Origin: Ascaris suum
Lineage: Eukaryota; Nematoda; Chromadorea; Rhabditida; Ascarididae
Assembly: GCA_013433145.1 (NCBI GenBank)
Contig: CM024171.1
Location: 4,209,065-4,273,064, forward strand
DNA length: 64,000 bases
Reading direction: 5' to 3'
A program made the translations under genes and the position numbers. Within the stretch, counting starts at the first letter, position 1. Each line of letters begins with the position of its first letter. The notes below the pieces were generated by a model, which saw only the letters and a program-made list of their open reading frames with translations, was not told the origin of the DNA and did no database searches. This document shows positions 16,312 through 48,653 of the stretch, piece after piece.

Positions 16312-18092
16312 GTGAGTTTTGTCTTTAAATATTTCCGAGTGGATGATTGCTGTCGTTGATCGATTTTTTTATTCTCAAAGAAGCCACCAGTGTGATCTGC
16401 TTATATTATTTCGTTTTCATAACTAATTCGAGTTCGTTCCTCTTTTTTTATTTATTTCGATTATCCTAATCAATCAATATGATAAGGCGAAGAGGGATCG
16501 ATCACGTGCCTCTAGTATTTTGCTTTATCTTGAGATATTTCCCACAACTTTATTGCTGTTTTCTAGAAGTGTATTGCCTCATCATCATAGCCGCATCTAC
16601 ATCATGTCTGTGGATCCGCTCATTCAGCAGTTTCAACTTATAAATCATAAAAAGTGAGGTATTTATTGATCTAAGTTCACCTCGGAGACCATAAATTGAA
16701 TAATCAGACCGCAAACATTTCTATCATGCAACCTGTTGAACAACGCTGTAAAACGATCTCGCGTTCGAGGAAGTGGTGTGACTGGCCATGCAGGAAAAAA
16801 AATGCATGCCACATTCTTTCATTCCGTCTTTAATAATGGCTTGGTCGTTCGGTTTAATGGACAGAATTATTAAAATGATATTGTGTCAGTCTTTCTGGCA
16901 TGACGCGTATTTCAACTTGGTATTTATATTAGGCGTTTAGATTCTTTTGCTTGCCTGCCACTTGACTTGGCTGGAAATTTTGATCCGGTTTTTCCATTTT
17001 TTGCCCTTCAAAAAGCCGTTCTGTTCAGAATGCTTCGTTCAAATTACGATTCTTTATGTCTTTTCTTTTTGGCAGTTCGAATCGCCTGAATGTTTGCTTT
17101 GCCTAAAGAGATTAACTGCAATGTGTTTCCTCACACATCTTTTCGCATGCGAAAATTGATGCCACTTATAGAATGTTCACTCGATTCATGCGTTGCTTTA
17201 GTATCTTTCTCTCATTTAACTGAGTGAACACTGCCGATTATATTAATCAATCGTATTTTCCCTTCTCATTTCCATAACCATATTTGTTCCTGTCGGTCAC
17301 CGACTTATCTTTAAAAAACCAGCAAATTGCATTGAAATGCAAGAACTCTTTTCGCTGTCAAATTTTTCTAAATATGAAGAAGAAAACGGGAAAGATGATT
17401 TGATTCTGGAGTCTGTGAATTTGAAAAATTCATTTCGATATGCCCTAAGCACTTCGCAGTGCCGTTTTATATTCGACTTTTACGCGTCAAAGATAATATA
17501 TTGTTACGGTTAGATATTGCGGAACGGCCAAAGGCTTTCTTTTTTTTTTTGAAGTTTCAAGGTTTATAACTGTCTGGCTCCTTACAACAAAGTGCGCCTT
17601 GCTTAATATTTCCTTCATCTAATCATGGTCAGACATGACAGAAATCCTCCACTGATGGTGCCGTTCGTGATGGTCGTGCTGAATCCTTTATCTGTCATGG
17701 AGGCTCCATCTCCGTTCCTGATGAGCAAAAGACAAATCTGTATGTATCTCTTGTCGTAGTTTCTGTTTCTTAGACATGTTAACTGGAGCATAAAGTTAGA
17801 TGTTCAACTGAAAGCACACAGTTGAATCTTTTCTTGCGCGCTAGGTTTGATTACCGGTTTCAGCTCATGACATAATGTTAAGAGCGATATTATACTCTTG
17901 TTGTATATTGTAATTGAGTAGACGATAGTAGATATTTGGTTTGCAGTGATGACGATGCTGTTTGGGTTGGCCATCTTATTGCCGGTGCTGCTTTTTTGCT
18001 CGATGTTTGCGGTTTGTGTGAGTGCATTCATAATTGCGATATCCGCCTTTTACGATGCCTACTTATCGCGACGAGGTGTCAAGGTGGAATGA
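16161..18092 (+). CDS. Promethin/LDAF1-like small membrane protein (putative)
   Basis: Two exons (16161-16311 and 17947-18092) join phase 1 to phase 1 and give a product of about 98 residues from the ATG at 16161. The protein starts MQLYSDKDLDPRLV. It has a long hydrophobic block split by NAIP, then FGSALFAEL, a second hydrophobic block with ILLP, and a short polar end, SRRGVKVE. Human LDAF1 (promethin) has the same order: a polar lead, a hairpin interrupted by SAVP, an acidic residue at the inter-block turn, a second hydrophobic region and a polar tail. Known LDAF1 role: it partners seipin at ER sites of lipid droplet formation. The match rests on architecture and a few residues, so the identity is tentative. 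An upstream exon with the polar N-terminus may exist, since the frame is open back to a possible acceptor at 16147. Confidence 0.5.
17947..18092 (+). CDS. Promethin-like exon B with stop
   Basis: The acceptor is GGTTTGCAG; the two leading bases complete a Leu codon with exon A. It encodes MTMLFGLAILLPVLLF, then ISAFYDAYLSRRGVKVE, then TGA. An alternative donor (AAG|GTGGAA) lies just before the stop. Confidence 0.6.
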
Positions 18093-18733
18093 TTACAACG
18101 CGGTATTCGTCGATTGTATGATAGTAAGTAGTAACTGCATTCATATCACATGAATTTTACAGTCGCGTAGAAGTGTAGTTTGTAAACATCGTTATACTGT
18201 AGCATGAGCTTCAGAGCAGAATGGCATACTGTTACTGGATGCCACTTATAGGATGACGTACTGTAGAACTTGACTTGAACAGGCGCGAGTTTTCAAACGC
18301 TGTACATTAGAGGGGTGCAGTCGTTGGCTAGGAGTTTTTAAATCGTTGACTATTGAGCATTTGAATCAGTTGCTGTATAGAAATCGGCAAAGTTTGTTTA
18401 TTTCAATTTTTGCTTCATCTGGCTCATTGAGATTTTCCGAATCGTTGTGCTCGCAACAAAGTCATCAAAGTAGAAGCTAAAGTGGATGGGCTTCGTGCCA
18501 CTTTATTTTGCTTCCTCTTAACGTCTTATCGACTTTTTCTTAAATATGTGCAAAGTTCAAGAGTTGTTGCTTCTTTTCGACTTATTTCAGAGAAACTAAG
18601 TACAGCTTTATAAACGAAACTGTCCTTCTCATTAGCCTATATTTGGTGGATGCTGTATAGCTGTAAGGAAGACGCATCAAGAACACATCGACTCCTCGAG
18701 TAATGCTCCGTCTCTTTTTCTCCTCTTCTCCTT

Positions 18734-18745
18734 CCCCCCCCCCCC
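18734..18745 (+). repeat. PolyC tract, 12 C
   Basis: A pure run of 12 C in a 50-bp pyrimidine-only stretch. Confidence 0.9.
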
Positions 18746-21411
18746 TTCCCACCTCCTCCTCTCGTCATTTTAAAATTCTATTCTATCGTGCTCAATCGCT
18801 TTTAGATTGAAAGTGAGTACAATCTGATAATTCGATAGTTGTTTTGCGGCTTTTGATCTTTTTATGTAACTCTTCAAAACTTGAATGAAACTTAAGCTGG
18901 ATTGAGAAGTTCTGCAGTTCTCATTGTTTCGAGTGAGCAGTTTTCTTTAATTCGGCATCCATCCACGCATTACATTTTGAAGCAGCGATCTGACATCCTT
19001 GCAGTCTCTGTTCGGTTTTAGTTTTATACGTGACGCTGTTTTCTTCGATAATTTCTCACAGATGATTTATAATTACGTTGTCTTATGGGATTTTTTCTAT
19101 AATTGCCTGCTTTGTGACGACTTTTTCCGCTAAATTCGTTCTATTGTTGCTCGTAACATTATTTTATTTCATTTCTTTTTCACGTGGTCTTCTTCTATCA
19201 CTTCACTGAGGAAATTCGTTTTTTGGTCTGTCGCAGGTAAAATTCGAATTGTTACTCGAACTTGTCGGTGGCAAACAAGTTTGAGGGACCGGGCCCTTCA
19301 TTTCATGCTTCCTGTTCGTCTGCATTTTTACGTGTGGTCTGTTGTGTGTCGTTGAAAATTGATATGCCATAATAATGTTTTATTATTTTTACTCAGTTCT
19401 GCGTAAACGAAGGGAGGTAAGGGGAGAGGGAAAGAAATTCGGTTTACACAAAAAATAGGACAAATAGCTGAATCTGATAATGAAAGCTTGGAGTAGGGGT
19501 AATAGATATTAAAGTCTGCCTGGCCTAAAGTATCGTAGATCTGAAATAGCTTTGAAATTTTTCATCTCCCTTAAAGTTAAATCGATCTTATGCCGAGGGG
19601 TTTAGAAAATTTCACGTTTTATCTTTCATTATTTGGTTCCCAAAATAAAAACCATTAAAAATTTCCCCATCCATTCCACGGGGAATCTCGCATAGGAATT
19701 TCATGCCGTACATTATTTCCAAGCCATATTTGTGAATGAAAAAACGAATTTGAGAGTTGTTTCTGAATTGTTGCGCAAAATCTTCGCAGCTTTTCAGACA
19801 TCTTTTACTATTTTTCAATTGGAGAATATTTGTCCGCTTTCCCTCTCTTACTTTCTGTTGCAACTCTCTTTTATTTTTTAGCCTTTATTGCATTTATCCC
19901 ACTATTATTACATTAGCGCAGTTGTAATTGTATTACAATAATTCAGCTGTTTTAGTTCTATTTTAGATACGATTTTTTTTGTTGTGACGCTTTTCTAAGC
20001 CTCAGTGATCTGCGGTCTTATTGCATCCTGATGATTGCTATGTTTTTTCACTTAAAAAGTTTTCCACGTCCTTTTATTCGCATATTGCTTAACAAGAAGA
20101 GTTCTTACCACTTCCACATAGCGTCGACTTCTTTGCAGTTACCTTCTTGCAGAAGGAAACTTGGGTCCTTGCATAAATTGTATAATATTAGTAATGGAGA
20201 GAGGTTGTCGCGACAAAGCGCGACTGTGCGTTCGTCGCGAAAACATTCCCACGATAACGTCGCAAAATTCAAAAATTCCTGCGACATTGTTCCCAGTGTC
20301 GGCCGATAGTGCGTATAAGCAGCCCCAGCTGACTAGTGGCATTTGAGGAAGAACGCTGCCCAACCCCGAATACGTCTTGCTCCTCTAATCGACTGCTCTC
20401 CAACTCCGGATTCATCCTGCTCTCTGGTGAGTTCCCTAAACCCATTCATTTTCTTCTACAGAGGTAGTACGATGTCTTCAATGGACTGAAAGCATTCCAA
20501 GACAATCAGGGCAACGTATGAATTATTTCTCTTACTAAATTTATTTGCTGTAGTGGTTTTAACATCTGCGGTTCTTGGATGTGATGTAGTCACTGTGATG
20601 CTTAAAGTCGCACTTTGAGTTTTCATCTGGGTGGTGGTTTTGTGGACTCTGCGCAGAAGCAAAAAATGAAGTTGTTTATCTTGAGTCCATTGTTCTTAAA
20701 GCACTCGAAGATGAGTAACCGTCGTTCGAAAAATTCGTTATAGAAGGAGTCAAGCTGAGACTTTGCACGTGTAACACTCAGCCACTTTAATCGTTCATCT
20801 AGCAGTAGGGGGTGAGGTATGTTCTGGAAATTGGGAACCATGAGCGAGGATGCTATAATCGGTGAGCTAAATTTGGAGGATTGTAAGGAATGTGGAAGAA
20901 GTGGGTGCAGAAGAGATTAATTATTAATCTAATTAAAAATTTTTGATTTTTTTCATTCATTCCAAGCATATGGCCACACTGGTTTAACTTCACATCACCT
21001 ATAGAGGAAGAAGTTGGGAAATGTTTCTTTCGACCGTTCGATGGCCACCAACGGAGTTTCTCTGTCACATAAACTGATGTAAATTTCGGGACCAACTTGA
21101 ACAGTATTTCTTCCATCCCTGAAACTTTCTCTGAAAAGCTTTTCTAATGATGCCCCTAATCTTTTAAAGAAGCAACCCGTCTTGGGAAATTGTCTGAACA
21201 TTGCACAATAAAGCCCTAAAAAGCATTAAGGAAACTCACCAAGAAATTTCAACTTTTTTCTACGGGAATCAAAATGTTACATTCTTCAATTAGTCTGCTC
21301 TGAAGCTGTTTGGTTGGAGAATATTGCTAATGCATATTTGGAACTGCACTGGCCAATAGACTTCAAGAAATTGGCGTACGTTTGCAATATTGTGATACAG
21401 TAATTTACAAT

Positions 21412-21417
21412 TTTATT
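21412..21417 (-). terminator. AATAAA motif just after the cyclase stop
   Basis: AATAAA lies four bases past the TGA. It would give an unusually short 3' UTR, so it may not be the signal used. Confidence 0.3.
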
Positions 21418-21420
21418 TTA

Positions 21421-41055
<19,635 letters not shown>

Positions 41056-41845
41056 CTGCAAATAGCTTTTCTTGCTTACTGCACGCCTAGATATATTTCA
41101 TGCTTCTTCATTTTATATAGAACACGATAACCCAACGTTTACAGCATTTCAAGCTCGTTGGATTTTTGTTATTTATAACACAAAAAGTCTGTAAGAATGG
41201 AACATCTAGCACTAAAAAGATTGCAGAAAATTGCCCAGAAAAGGCTTACTCGGATTAAATTAGTTTCGGCTCCAAAGTTTTTAAATTTGATGACTCGAGA
41301 GATTTTCAACTTCTCAATTTTGAAGATCATTAATTGCAAAGGTAGCATTTAAAGAGATGAAATTCAATCTTTGAAAGCGCATTTCCGTAAACTTTCCTGC
41401 AAAGAAAATACGCCACCATCATAGAATTCACTGAAAGTTGTGAGCACGAAATCGCTCCTATTATCGCAGTGTCCATGAAATGGTCCAAACAGATATAAAT
41501 ATAAGCAAATTTCCGAGTATAACTCAATTTAGTTCGGCTGAATTGACGCTTTATTAATCGTAATCATAACTGCGATTGAAAGTATAAAATCGAATTGCCT
41601 ATCGCCAGCGTGATTCTCTGTTACGCACAAATTGGCTCAATACGTCCTACTCAAAGAAAATGCTTCTTGCAGGATATAGTGCTATGAAAAATTTTGAAAC
41701 CCGACAAAATGACTTTGATTATTTCGTCTATAACAATTTATGAATACAAAATGATTGGAAAAAGGGTAGACAAACTGATGCTTCAACTTAGAAGATGAGA
41801 TGGATAGCCATCCTCGAGATGCCTCCGTTTGCATAACCTCACCTT

Positions 41846-42037
41846 TTATATCAACAACCATTGCATTATCGTATATTCTTTCTCATCAAAAATATCTCCC
41901 TTATTTCTGACATCAACATACATTGCACTATGAATGAAATTCGTGTCGAGTTTTTCAATATCCCAGAAACTTGCAACCTCTGGGATGTGGAGGACAGGGT
42001 GTATGGGCATCTGGTCTCCAGATTTTGACTTCGCCAT
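41846..42037 (-). CDS. Candidate N-terminal exon of the adenylyl cyclase
   Basis: An ATG at 42037 opens MAKSKSGDQMPIHPVL, continues through SFWDIEKLDTNFIHSAM and reaches a stop at 41846; a GTTGTT donor precedes that stop. It lies just upstream of the first membrane exon in the right orientation. The phase does not join 41055 directly, so at least one further exon would be needed. It could also be an unrelated small gene. Confidence 0.35.
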   Translation of the reverse strand: MAKSKSGDQMPIHPVLHIPEVASFWDIEKLDTNFIHSAMYVDVRNKGDIFDEKEYTIMQWLLI

Positions 42038-42554
42038 TTTCAGGTGGCTAAGAAGCAAAACTGGATGTGACGTTCAGCGCTTCTGACAATCATCAACAAA
42101 AACTGTGTTTTCAAACATGCCTTTTCTCTTTCAATTTGAAGAGAACTGATATAAATGAATAAAATGGATATTCATCTATTATTCACAAAGCGATCATAGA
42201 GTTAAAATTATGAATCAGATCACGTGGTAGAACGGAATGCCAGAACTAGCTGTGACAAGGATGATATGTAAATAGGTTTGAAGAAAGCCCATGCTGGTAA
42301 AACAACGATGAGGGTTACACATTTTGCTAGGAAAGTTTCACATCTTATCTCATTTATAGTCCCTTTCTTGGTATATACGAGCGGTGAGAAATAACAGTGA
42401 AATGCAACAGTCATTTATATATTCATCGACAACCATCACACACTGAAGGATGTATTCCGAAACAGCAGATAATATAATATTAATGTCGGCAGAAAGGTTC
42501 TTTTTGTATCATCTGCACTGGTTCTAATTTTTCTTTTTTATATTTATCTACTAG

Positions 42555-42854
42555 CTCAATTCTATTAAAAATAGTCCAGTTATATGTCATAAATATGATT
42601 TGGAGAAAAGAAATACCTCTGATAGGGGTTTCAAGCAAAGACTGCGTCAGTGTCAAATTTTTTTTTTAAATCAAGTTAAGAACACCTTACGGAATAAGCA
42701 TAACAAAATTTTAGTAAAACGCGGAACCAATTTTTTGCTTCCTAACTATTATCTTAGTTCATCTGAAGCACTTATTGAGTTTATGCGAATAGAAATGATA
42801 ATTTGCAGTCTCATCCTCGATCCTTTCGAGAATTCTATCATTTCATCTCTTTAA
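42555..42854 (+). CDS. Candidate plus-strand exon, unidentified
   Basis: After a pyrimidine-rich acceptor (ATCTACTAG), one frame reads SILLKIVQLYVINMIWRKE up to a GTGTCA donor at about 42644. A second frame is open from 42575 to a TAA at 42852-42854 and includes NYYLSSSEALIEFM. Only one can be right. No family recognised. Confidence 0.3.
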   Translation, partial: LNSIKNSPVICHKYDLEKRNTSDRGFKQRLRQCQIFFLNQVKNTLRNKHNKILVKRGTNFLLPNYYLSSSEALIEFMRIEMIICSLILDPFENSIISSL

Positions 42855-43139
42855 ACTTTGCGCTTCAATCCAAGTCCTGAAATATTTTTAAAAAATTGTC
42901 AGCAATTGCGAGGTATACGTCATAGAGAGCAACAGGTTTGAGCAATTATTATGTGGAAAAGAGAGAATGAGTCTATCTAGAAATGTTCAAGTGATTTTAA
43001 TATGGACGCACATGATTATAAGGTATTGTAGAATGCAAGCATTCATTGCTATAGGAGTATTCGATGAAAATATTAACCTACTGATATTACTATGGAAACA
43101 ATTCGCATAAATCACTGATACGATGATCGCCTCAAAGAA

Positions 43140-43201
43140 GAGATGCCGTCATATGAGGCGTGATGTTAAATATAGCATCACGCCTCATATGATGGCATCT
43201 C
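43140..43201. repeat. Near-perfect 62-bp hairpin
   Basis: Arms 43140-43165 and 43176-43201 are reverse complements at 25 of 26 positions, the exception allowing a G-U type pair in RNA, with a 10-base AT-rich loop. It lies 42 bp upstream of a predicted plus-strand exon. It could be a folded small-RNA precursor or a tiny foldback element. Confidence 0.85.
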
Positions 43202-43243
43202 ATCTTTCTGTTAAATTTTGCAAATTAAATTTCCTCTGTGCAG

Positions 43244-43414
43244 CCACAAAGGATGAATCGTTTATGTGCAATATTCAGTTGTATGGATAAGCTTTGTGAG
43301 CGTACGTATTTTGATCTTGCCTCATCGCCACATACGCTAAGAAAAATACGTGAAAATAAAGTTGAAGAATTGGAGTCGCTCCGTTGGCAAGTGCCACGAA
43401 ATATTTTTTGTGTG
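43244..43414 (+). CDS. Candidate exon of an unidentified plus-strand gene
   Basis: Follows CTGTGCAG and ends near a GTG|GTGAAA donor. It encodes PQRMNRLCAIFSCMDKLC, then FDLASSPHTLRKIRENKVEE. The composition is that of a soluble helical protein. Not recognised. Confidence 0.4.
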
Positions 43415-43439
43415 GTGAAATTGAAAGTGCAGCGTTAAA

Positions 43440-46400
43440 ATTGCTAGTAATCATTTTGTCTCTTTAGCATACAAGTGATGAGCTCCAGTTGAACTGAAAA
43501 AGCACTGAATGCGGCGAAAGTCTTGCGCTCTCGAGTGCTTTTATTGCAAACTTTTTTGGAATTTACAATTCTCGCTGATATTTGCATGTCACTTGAAATT
43601 ACTCTCATACTCCCTGACGTCTATGGTACTTACAAATATTTCCTCCACTCTTTCCCGCCTCACTGAATGGAGCTAAGGGAATGGGATTGTCTATGCGCCG
43701 TTCACAACTCAGTTACACGCTTTTGGTTCGCCGTGTGAGAAAGATGACTTGAACAGGAGCCTTCGATTGCCAAATCTTTCTCAGTAAAATTCTGATGTAA
43801 CGCAGGACATGAGTGCAGCTGATTTTACTCATCAAACGCTGTCCTCGTTCTTCGGCTATATACGTGACTTTCACATAAATCGAATTTAATGATTGGAAAT
43901 TATGTGAGTTTCCGAACAGGAGGCGGTTAATTCAAACGAAATACTTCATTATTTCATGAAGTGGACTGATCAAAAATATATGAATGTTTCATGAATTATA
44001 AATTGCGTATAGATTGTGCGGGAAGAGTGTGCTCAAATCGGACTAGATTTTATTTCGACCAAAACTTAAGTGTTATAGAACGATAACTTAAAAAAGGAAA
44101 CGAAAAAGACTAAAGTTAAATACTGCAACTTCTGAATAGAAAACTAGAAAACTAGTAGAACAAAAATATAGGAATCACAGGAGAAGTTGAAAACTCATAG
44201 AAGCATCTAAGGCTTATAAAATATTGTCACTGCAAAAAAGGTATATGGAAACAGGAAGTACGTGTAATAGAAGAGCGATCTTGAAAAGATAACACTACTT
44301 GATTAATAAACGTGGCTGTGATTTTGCTTTTATTCGTTGTATATGTCCTCTTAGTGTAGACATAGGATTAGGTGGGGCAGAACGAAGAATATAGAATATT
44401 AAGCGGTACAGGCACAAAAAAGAAATAAGAAGTGGAAGGGCACAAAAGTAATGTGGTAAGAAAGTGAAAGAAAGACTTGTTGCTGAGAATTAGTTGCAGT
44501 TGGTGAAAAGTAAATATGCTATTTATTTGTGAATTTAATTTATTGTATTAGCAACAATTTTTATTAATTATAAAATAATTTATTACACGGTGAATGAATA
44601 AGGAGACTTATTTTGAAGGTAAAACTTAACGAATTTTCGTTACTTATAGAAGTAGTAAAAGCGTGAACAAGACTTCAAATGCATTATTTATTGTTACATA
44701 GGTGTACTATGTTATTACAGTATTTTCATGCAAACTGCACATTGTTGGTGCTTGTAAAGTACCAAAGTTTGTACAGGATGGTGAGTGTCTATTACTAAAA
44801 TAAGGTGGAAATTATAAAGTGTAGACGAAAATGTTTTATAGTCATTAAAATTGCACTTTCATATTGCACTTTGGATCTAGAACGTTGGATCCTTGTACTT
44901 TCAAACGAAACACCTTTGACCAATGGGGTCTAAAGTTTCGGCATTTACAGTGAGTCTTCTGTAATGGGAAACAATCACATAAATCCGATTATTGGCGATA
45001 AATCTGAAAACTAGAAATGGAATTTCCGATTTTCTAAAGAAAAAAATAAGAAATTTGGGAACATTTGAACCTGGATAAAACCGAAAATTTCACCCTCACG
45101 ATGCGCACATTTACTTGCTTCTTAATAAAATGTTCTATTCTGTTATATATGTTCGTTGCATTGTCACCACATTTACACTTAAATCCGATAAAACTGAATT
45201 AAATAATTTTGTGTGTCTCAATTTCTAACTCCAAGTTTTCCAATTACGATAAATTCTTTTTAGTAGTTTTTGCGAAATTTATCACACTTAACTAAGCACA
45301 ACTGGATTGCAGAAAAAGGTAAATTTGGTTACAATTTGTATTCACTTTGTAGAGAAGTGAATGACGTCCGTCATTTGTACCCCATCGAAACACGTGCCTA
45401 TTGCTATCACTGATTTCGTTATCGGTTGCATAAAATATTTTCTACGATCATAAACAGTTAAGTATCCTTGTCTTGACTTATTGAAGCACATGTCGATTAA
45501 TGCTTCATAGTGTGCATAATTCTTATGCGTGGTAAAGAGATTAATAATGCAGAAAATTCAGTACTTTAACTTTAACTTGAAGTTAATCCATTAATTTACG
45601 TTAGTTTCTGCTGACAAATTTACTTATTGTCATTTCGAATGTCCTTTTTTAAAAAATTACGGTTCGTTCCGGCTCCAGCGCTTCCTCGTTCTTTCATTTC
45701 TTCTCTTTTTTCTCTTTTCCTCCCTCCCTATTTTTCCTTTCACCCCCTCTCCTACTTTTTTCGGACTCTCCTTCTTTCTCTCCTTGTTTATCCGATTATC
45801 CTAACATATGGCTTGTCGTGTTCTTCATTTTGGAAAAGTGGGCAAGCAAAGTGGTGTGCAATGATCTAAATGGTACAGGTTAATTCATACCCTTTCTAGA
45901 TGAATAATCAAGCATTTACGTACACTCGTACAAAGCTGTCACGAAATGATGAACAACAATCCACGAAATGTGTTATTTTCGTTTTCGAAAATAATACTAG
46001 AATTAACATCACTTAAGAGGCAGTTCTTGATCATTTTAAAAACATTTTTGACGCCGAGAGATGGCGTATCTTCAAAACACTCTCGCTAGCTACCAACCGT
46101 ATTATTAGTGGTTTAGGTAATATATCTCAACTTCTGCACAGTGGATAATGCAACATAATTTTTAATAGTCTTTCAACAACCACCCTCTTAATATTCATGT
46201 ATTAACACTAAAATCGTTGCATGGATGGTGAATGAAATGTGCAATTGAGGGGTGTTTTAATTGCTTTGATTTTTGCTCAATAGTATCGTTTTTATTCTTT
46301 CGTATTTTATCTGTGCATTTTTGTGATTAAATATAAATCTACGTAGGTGTGTTTACAGTGATAACTAACAGTTCATTTCAGTTCGTTTTAAATCATATTC

Positions 46401-46457
46401 TCTCGTATATATGTGATAAAATAATGGTTTTTAACGATTTGAACCAACTAGATTTAC
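43440..46457. other. Region with nothing recognised
   Basis: Three kb of AT-rich sequence with no exon that I can support. Probably intron or intergenic. Confidence 0.4.
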
Positions 46458-46545
46458 CATCAGATTGCCGGTATTGTAACCAGAAATAACGAGCTCGAAA
46501 CGAGATAGGTCCGAGCTCAGCTGGCATTTCTGAAACTGGTATTCT
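46458..46545 (-). CDS. Candidate minus-strand exon, unidentified
   Basis: The acceptor is TTATTTCAG and the donor GTAAAT; 88 nt. It encodes RIPVSEMPAELGPISF, then RARYFWLQYRQSD. Good splice sites and natural composition suggest a real exon. It could belong to a gene starting near 46.6 kb or further upstream. It could be a 5' exon of the adenylyl cyclase, but nothing shows this. Confidence 0.4.
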
Positions 46546-47072
46546 CTGAAATAAGCTTTTATCGATTGGCTTTTCTAACGAGGAACTGATTTTCAAAAAT
46601 AATGACCCTATTATGTGTTACGAATACGCTGTTACCCATCGATTAATTGCCACTAAATAAACAATGTTGAGATGTCTTAGCTTCCGTTTTTGTTTTATTC
46701 GATTCTTTAATTAGTCATTTCTTTCATATTACATTGTTCACCAATTTATGGCATGCGTTACTATTATCCGCTCACTCTTCATAATCAGTTATGGTGATCA
46801 ACTCTTGATATGTCTTAACTAAAACAAGCAACAAATTAAGACGCATTAAAAACGAAAAATTACACCAAGTTACTCCTCCGCTCTTCGATAATAATGATGA
46901 AAAACTTCATTTCTACGTTGTATGTTGACATCTAATATATTCAACTGTCGTTCTGTATGTAAAAAAAGATTTTGTTGGTTGATTTCACTATCGTTGCTTC
47001 TAAATGTGAATTATTCCATGACATATGAATCAAAAAGCATTTTTAAAATGCTCGCTCTAAACGAAGACACAA

Positions 47073-47225
47073 ATGCAAGAATTATATCGGCTGTTTAACG
47101 AAATGGGAGATACATGCTTTATGCAATTAAATCACTTAGATTATCTAATGAATAAACGACGCGTAAGGAGCGTAAATCGAATGGTCACGAGCGACTTGCA
47201 AAAGACTTTTGATCGCTTCTCACGA
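47073..47225 (+). CDS. Unidentified plus-strand gene, exon a
   Basis: From ATG 47073 (an in-frame stop lies shortly before it) to donor GTGAAAT, phase 0. It encodes MQELYRLFNEMGDTCFMQ, then TSDLQKTFDRFSR. It joins the next exon in phase. A mixed charged and hydrophobic helical protein of no recognised family. Confidence 0.45.
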
Positions 47226-47276
47226 GTGAAATTTTTTTTAGTTTCATATTTCCCATACTCACATTTTTCCAACTAG

Positions 47277-47436
47277 GAGGATTTTCACAAAAGTGCATTC
47301 TTTTCTACACGAAACTTCCAAAACACATACTTTCTATGTGAAGCGTTACATTTCGTTGAACGATCGCCAGTGGATTATTCAAGAATACGTGAAAAAAGCG
47401 TCAGTAATGTGGCTAAAAATGCTTCAGTGCTCATCA
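47277..47436 (+). CDS. Unidentified plus-strand gene, exon b
   Basis: The acceptor is CCAACTAG and the donor GTAAGC; phase 0 in, phase 1 out. It encodes EDFHKSAFFSTRNFQNTY, then FLCEALHFVERSPVDYSR. Confidence 0.5.
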
Positions 47437-47786
47437 GTAAGCGATGTGATTATCCAATTACAATATTATAGTACTAGTAGCAAGTAATGACTTCAGCATT
47501 AAAGTGTGATCACTTGATTCATGAAAAAAGCAATTGTAGAAGAGCGTATCGATTAATGACACATGCGAAGACTTGAGAAAGCTTCAATAATTCAACTGGA
47601 AGCTTCATGATGCAACAAAGTAATAAATGAATGTCTTAGAAGCTAGCTACGTTACCTTAAGATGCTAACTTTGTTCGGTGGAATAAAATTGCTTAGAACA
47701 ACTGCGCTAACTGTAGTGAATGACTAGTTGAATTATCCTGCAGCTAGTCCCGGTTGCTCTCTACTGTAATATAAAAAACAATTCAG

Positions 47787-47953
47787 GTCGAAAGCAACAT
47801 ATCGGCATGAGCATCAGATCCGCTTTCAGCACGAAAAACTTTCTCTTAAACTGGCTGAAGAAGTCACTTTTTGCTGAGGATATTGAACTTCATAGCAATA
47901 TGGAGTTATTCGAAAATATTTTGGAAACAATCTTATTATGCATTTATGGCTTA
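47787..47953 (+). CDS. Unidentified plus-strand gene, exon c
   Basis: The acceptor is CAATTCAG. The two leading bases complete a Ser codon with exon b. It encodes RKQHIGMSIRSAFSTKN, then LNWLKKSLFAEDIELHSN and ILETILLCIYGL. The donor is GTGATG, phase 0. Confidence 0.5.
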
Positions 47954-48460
47954 GTGATGAATATCTACCATGCACTTAGAACATCATTTTAAATTCAAAT
48001 GTCATTCCCATCAATTACCGCGTTCCCAAAAATTTATTTGCTGCAGGAAGATCTCTAAGAATTATGCATTCAGTATGACAGCAAGATCGCATTCGCTTCA
48101 TCCCCTCTCCCATCAAATATCACGAAACGTCTTGAATTTCAATATCTTTTTCACTTCCTTTCAGGTATCTTTAAGGTATTAACGACAAATATCATCGAAG
48201 AGCAATTTTCCCGTTCGGAAATTTAAAAAAATCCAGTGCGCTCAATATGACACAAATGATCAATACCAAATTCTGACAGTCTATGAAAGTTTCTGAGGAA
48301 AAGAACTTTTTAGCGCAATCTAGCTAATCATAACTAATGTAATTTTCATAATCTCCATTTGTCTACCAACGCGTGAAATTTAAGAACATTTAAATGTTTA
48401 CATAGAGTGATGAATCTGCATTCGCAGATAATCGCTGGCAAAATCACCGCCTTTATGCAC

Positions 48461-48475
48461 GGGGGGGGGGGGGGG
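48461..48475 (+). repeat. PolyG tract, 15 G
   Basis: Fifteen G followed by AGGGAGG. Confidence 0.9.
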
Positions 48476-48653
48476 AGGGAGGTGGTCGGAATGGGAAGGT
48501 AGTTGGCATGAAATTTTGAGGCAGTTGCTGAAAGAGAATATACCAATGTGATTATGCATGAATGCTATCGAGCCGAAACAGCGACACTATGGCAGCAAAT
48601 ATAACAATAACATTAACACATCTTGATTTGTGCTTGAATGCTTTCTACTCCAG

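Larger units (their letters stand above)
18093..21420. other. Convergent intergenic region
   Basis: The 3' ends of the promethin-like gene (plus) and the adenylyl cyclase (minus) face each other here. A locally GC-richer patch at 20194-20346 is open in two plus frames, one starting with ATG at 20194 and ending QPQLTSGI before TGA, and contains the palindrome TTGTCGCGACAA at 20205. On minus, 19863-19612 is an open 83-codon frame. None shows a known domain. Confidence 0.4.

Noticed and set aside
20853..21201. Overlapping minus frames resembling transposase debris
   Set aside because: No transposase motif could be recognised, and the frames are short and interrupted.
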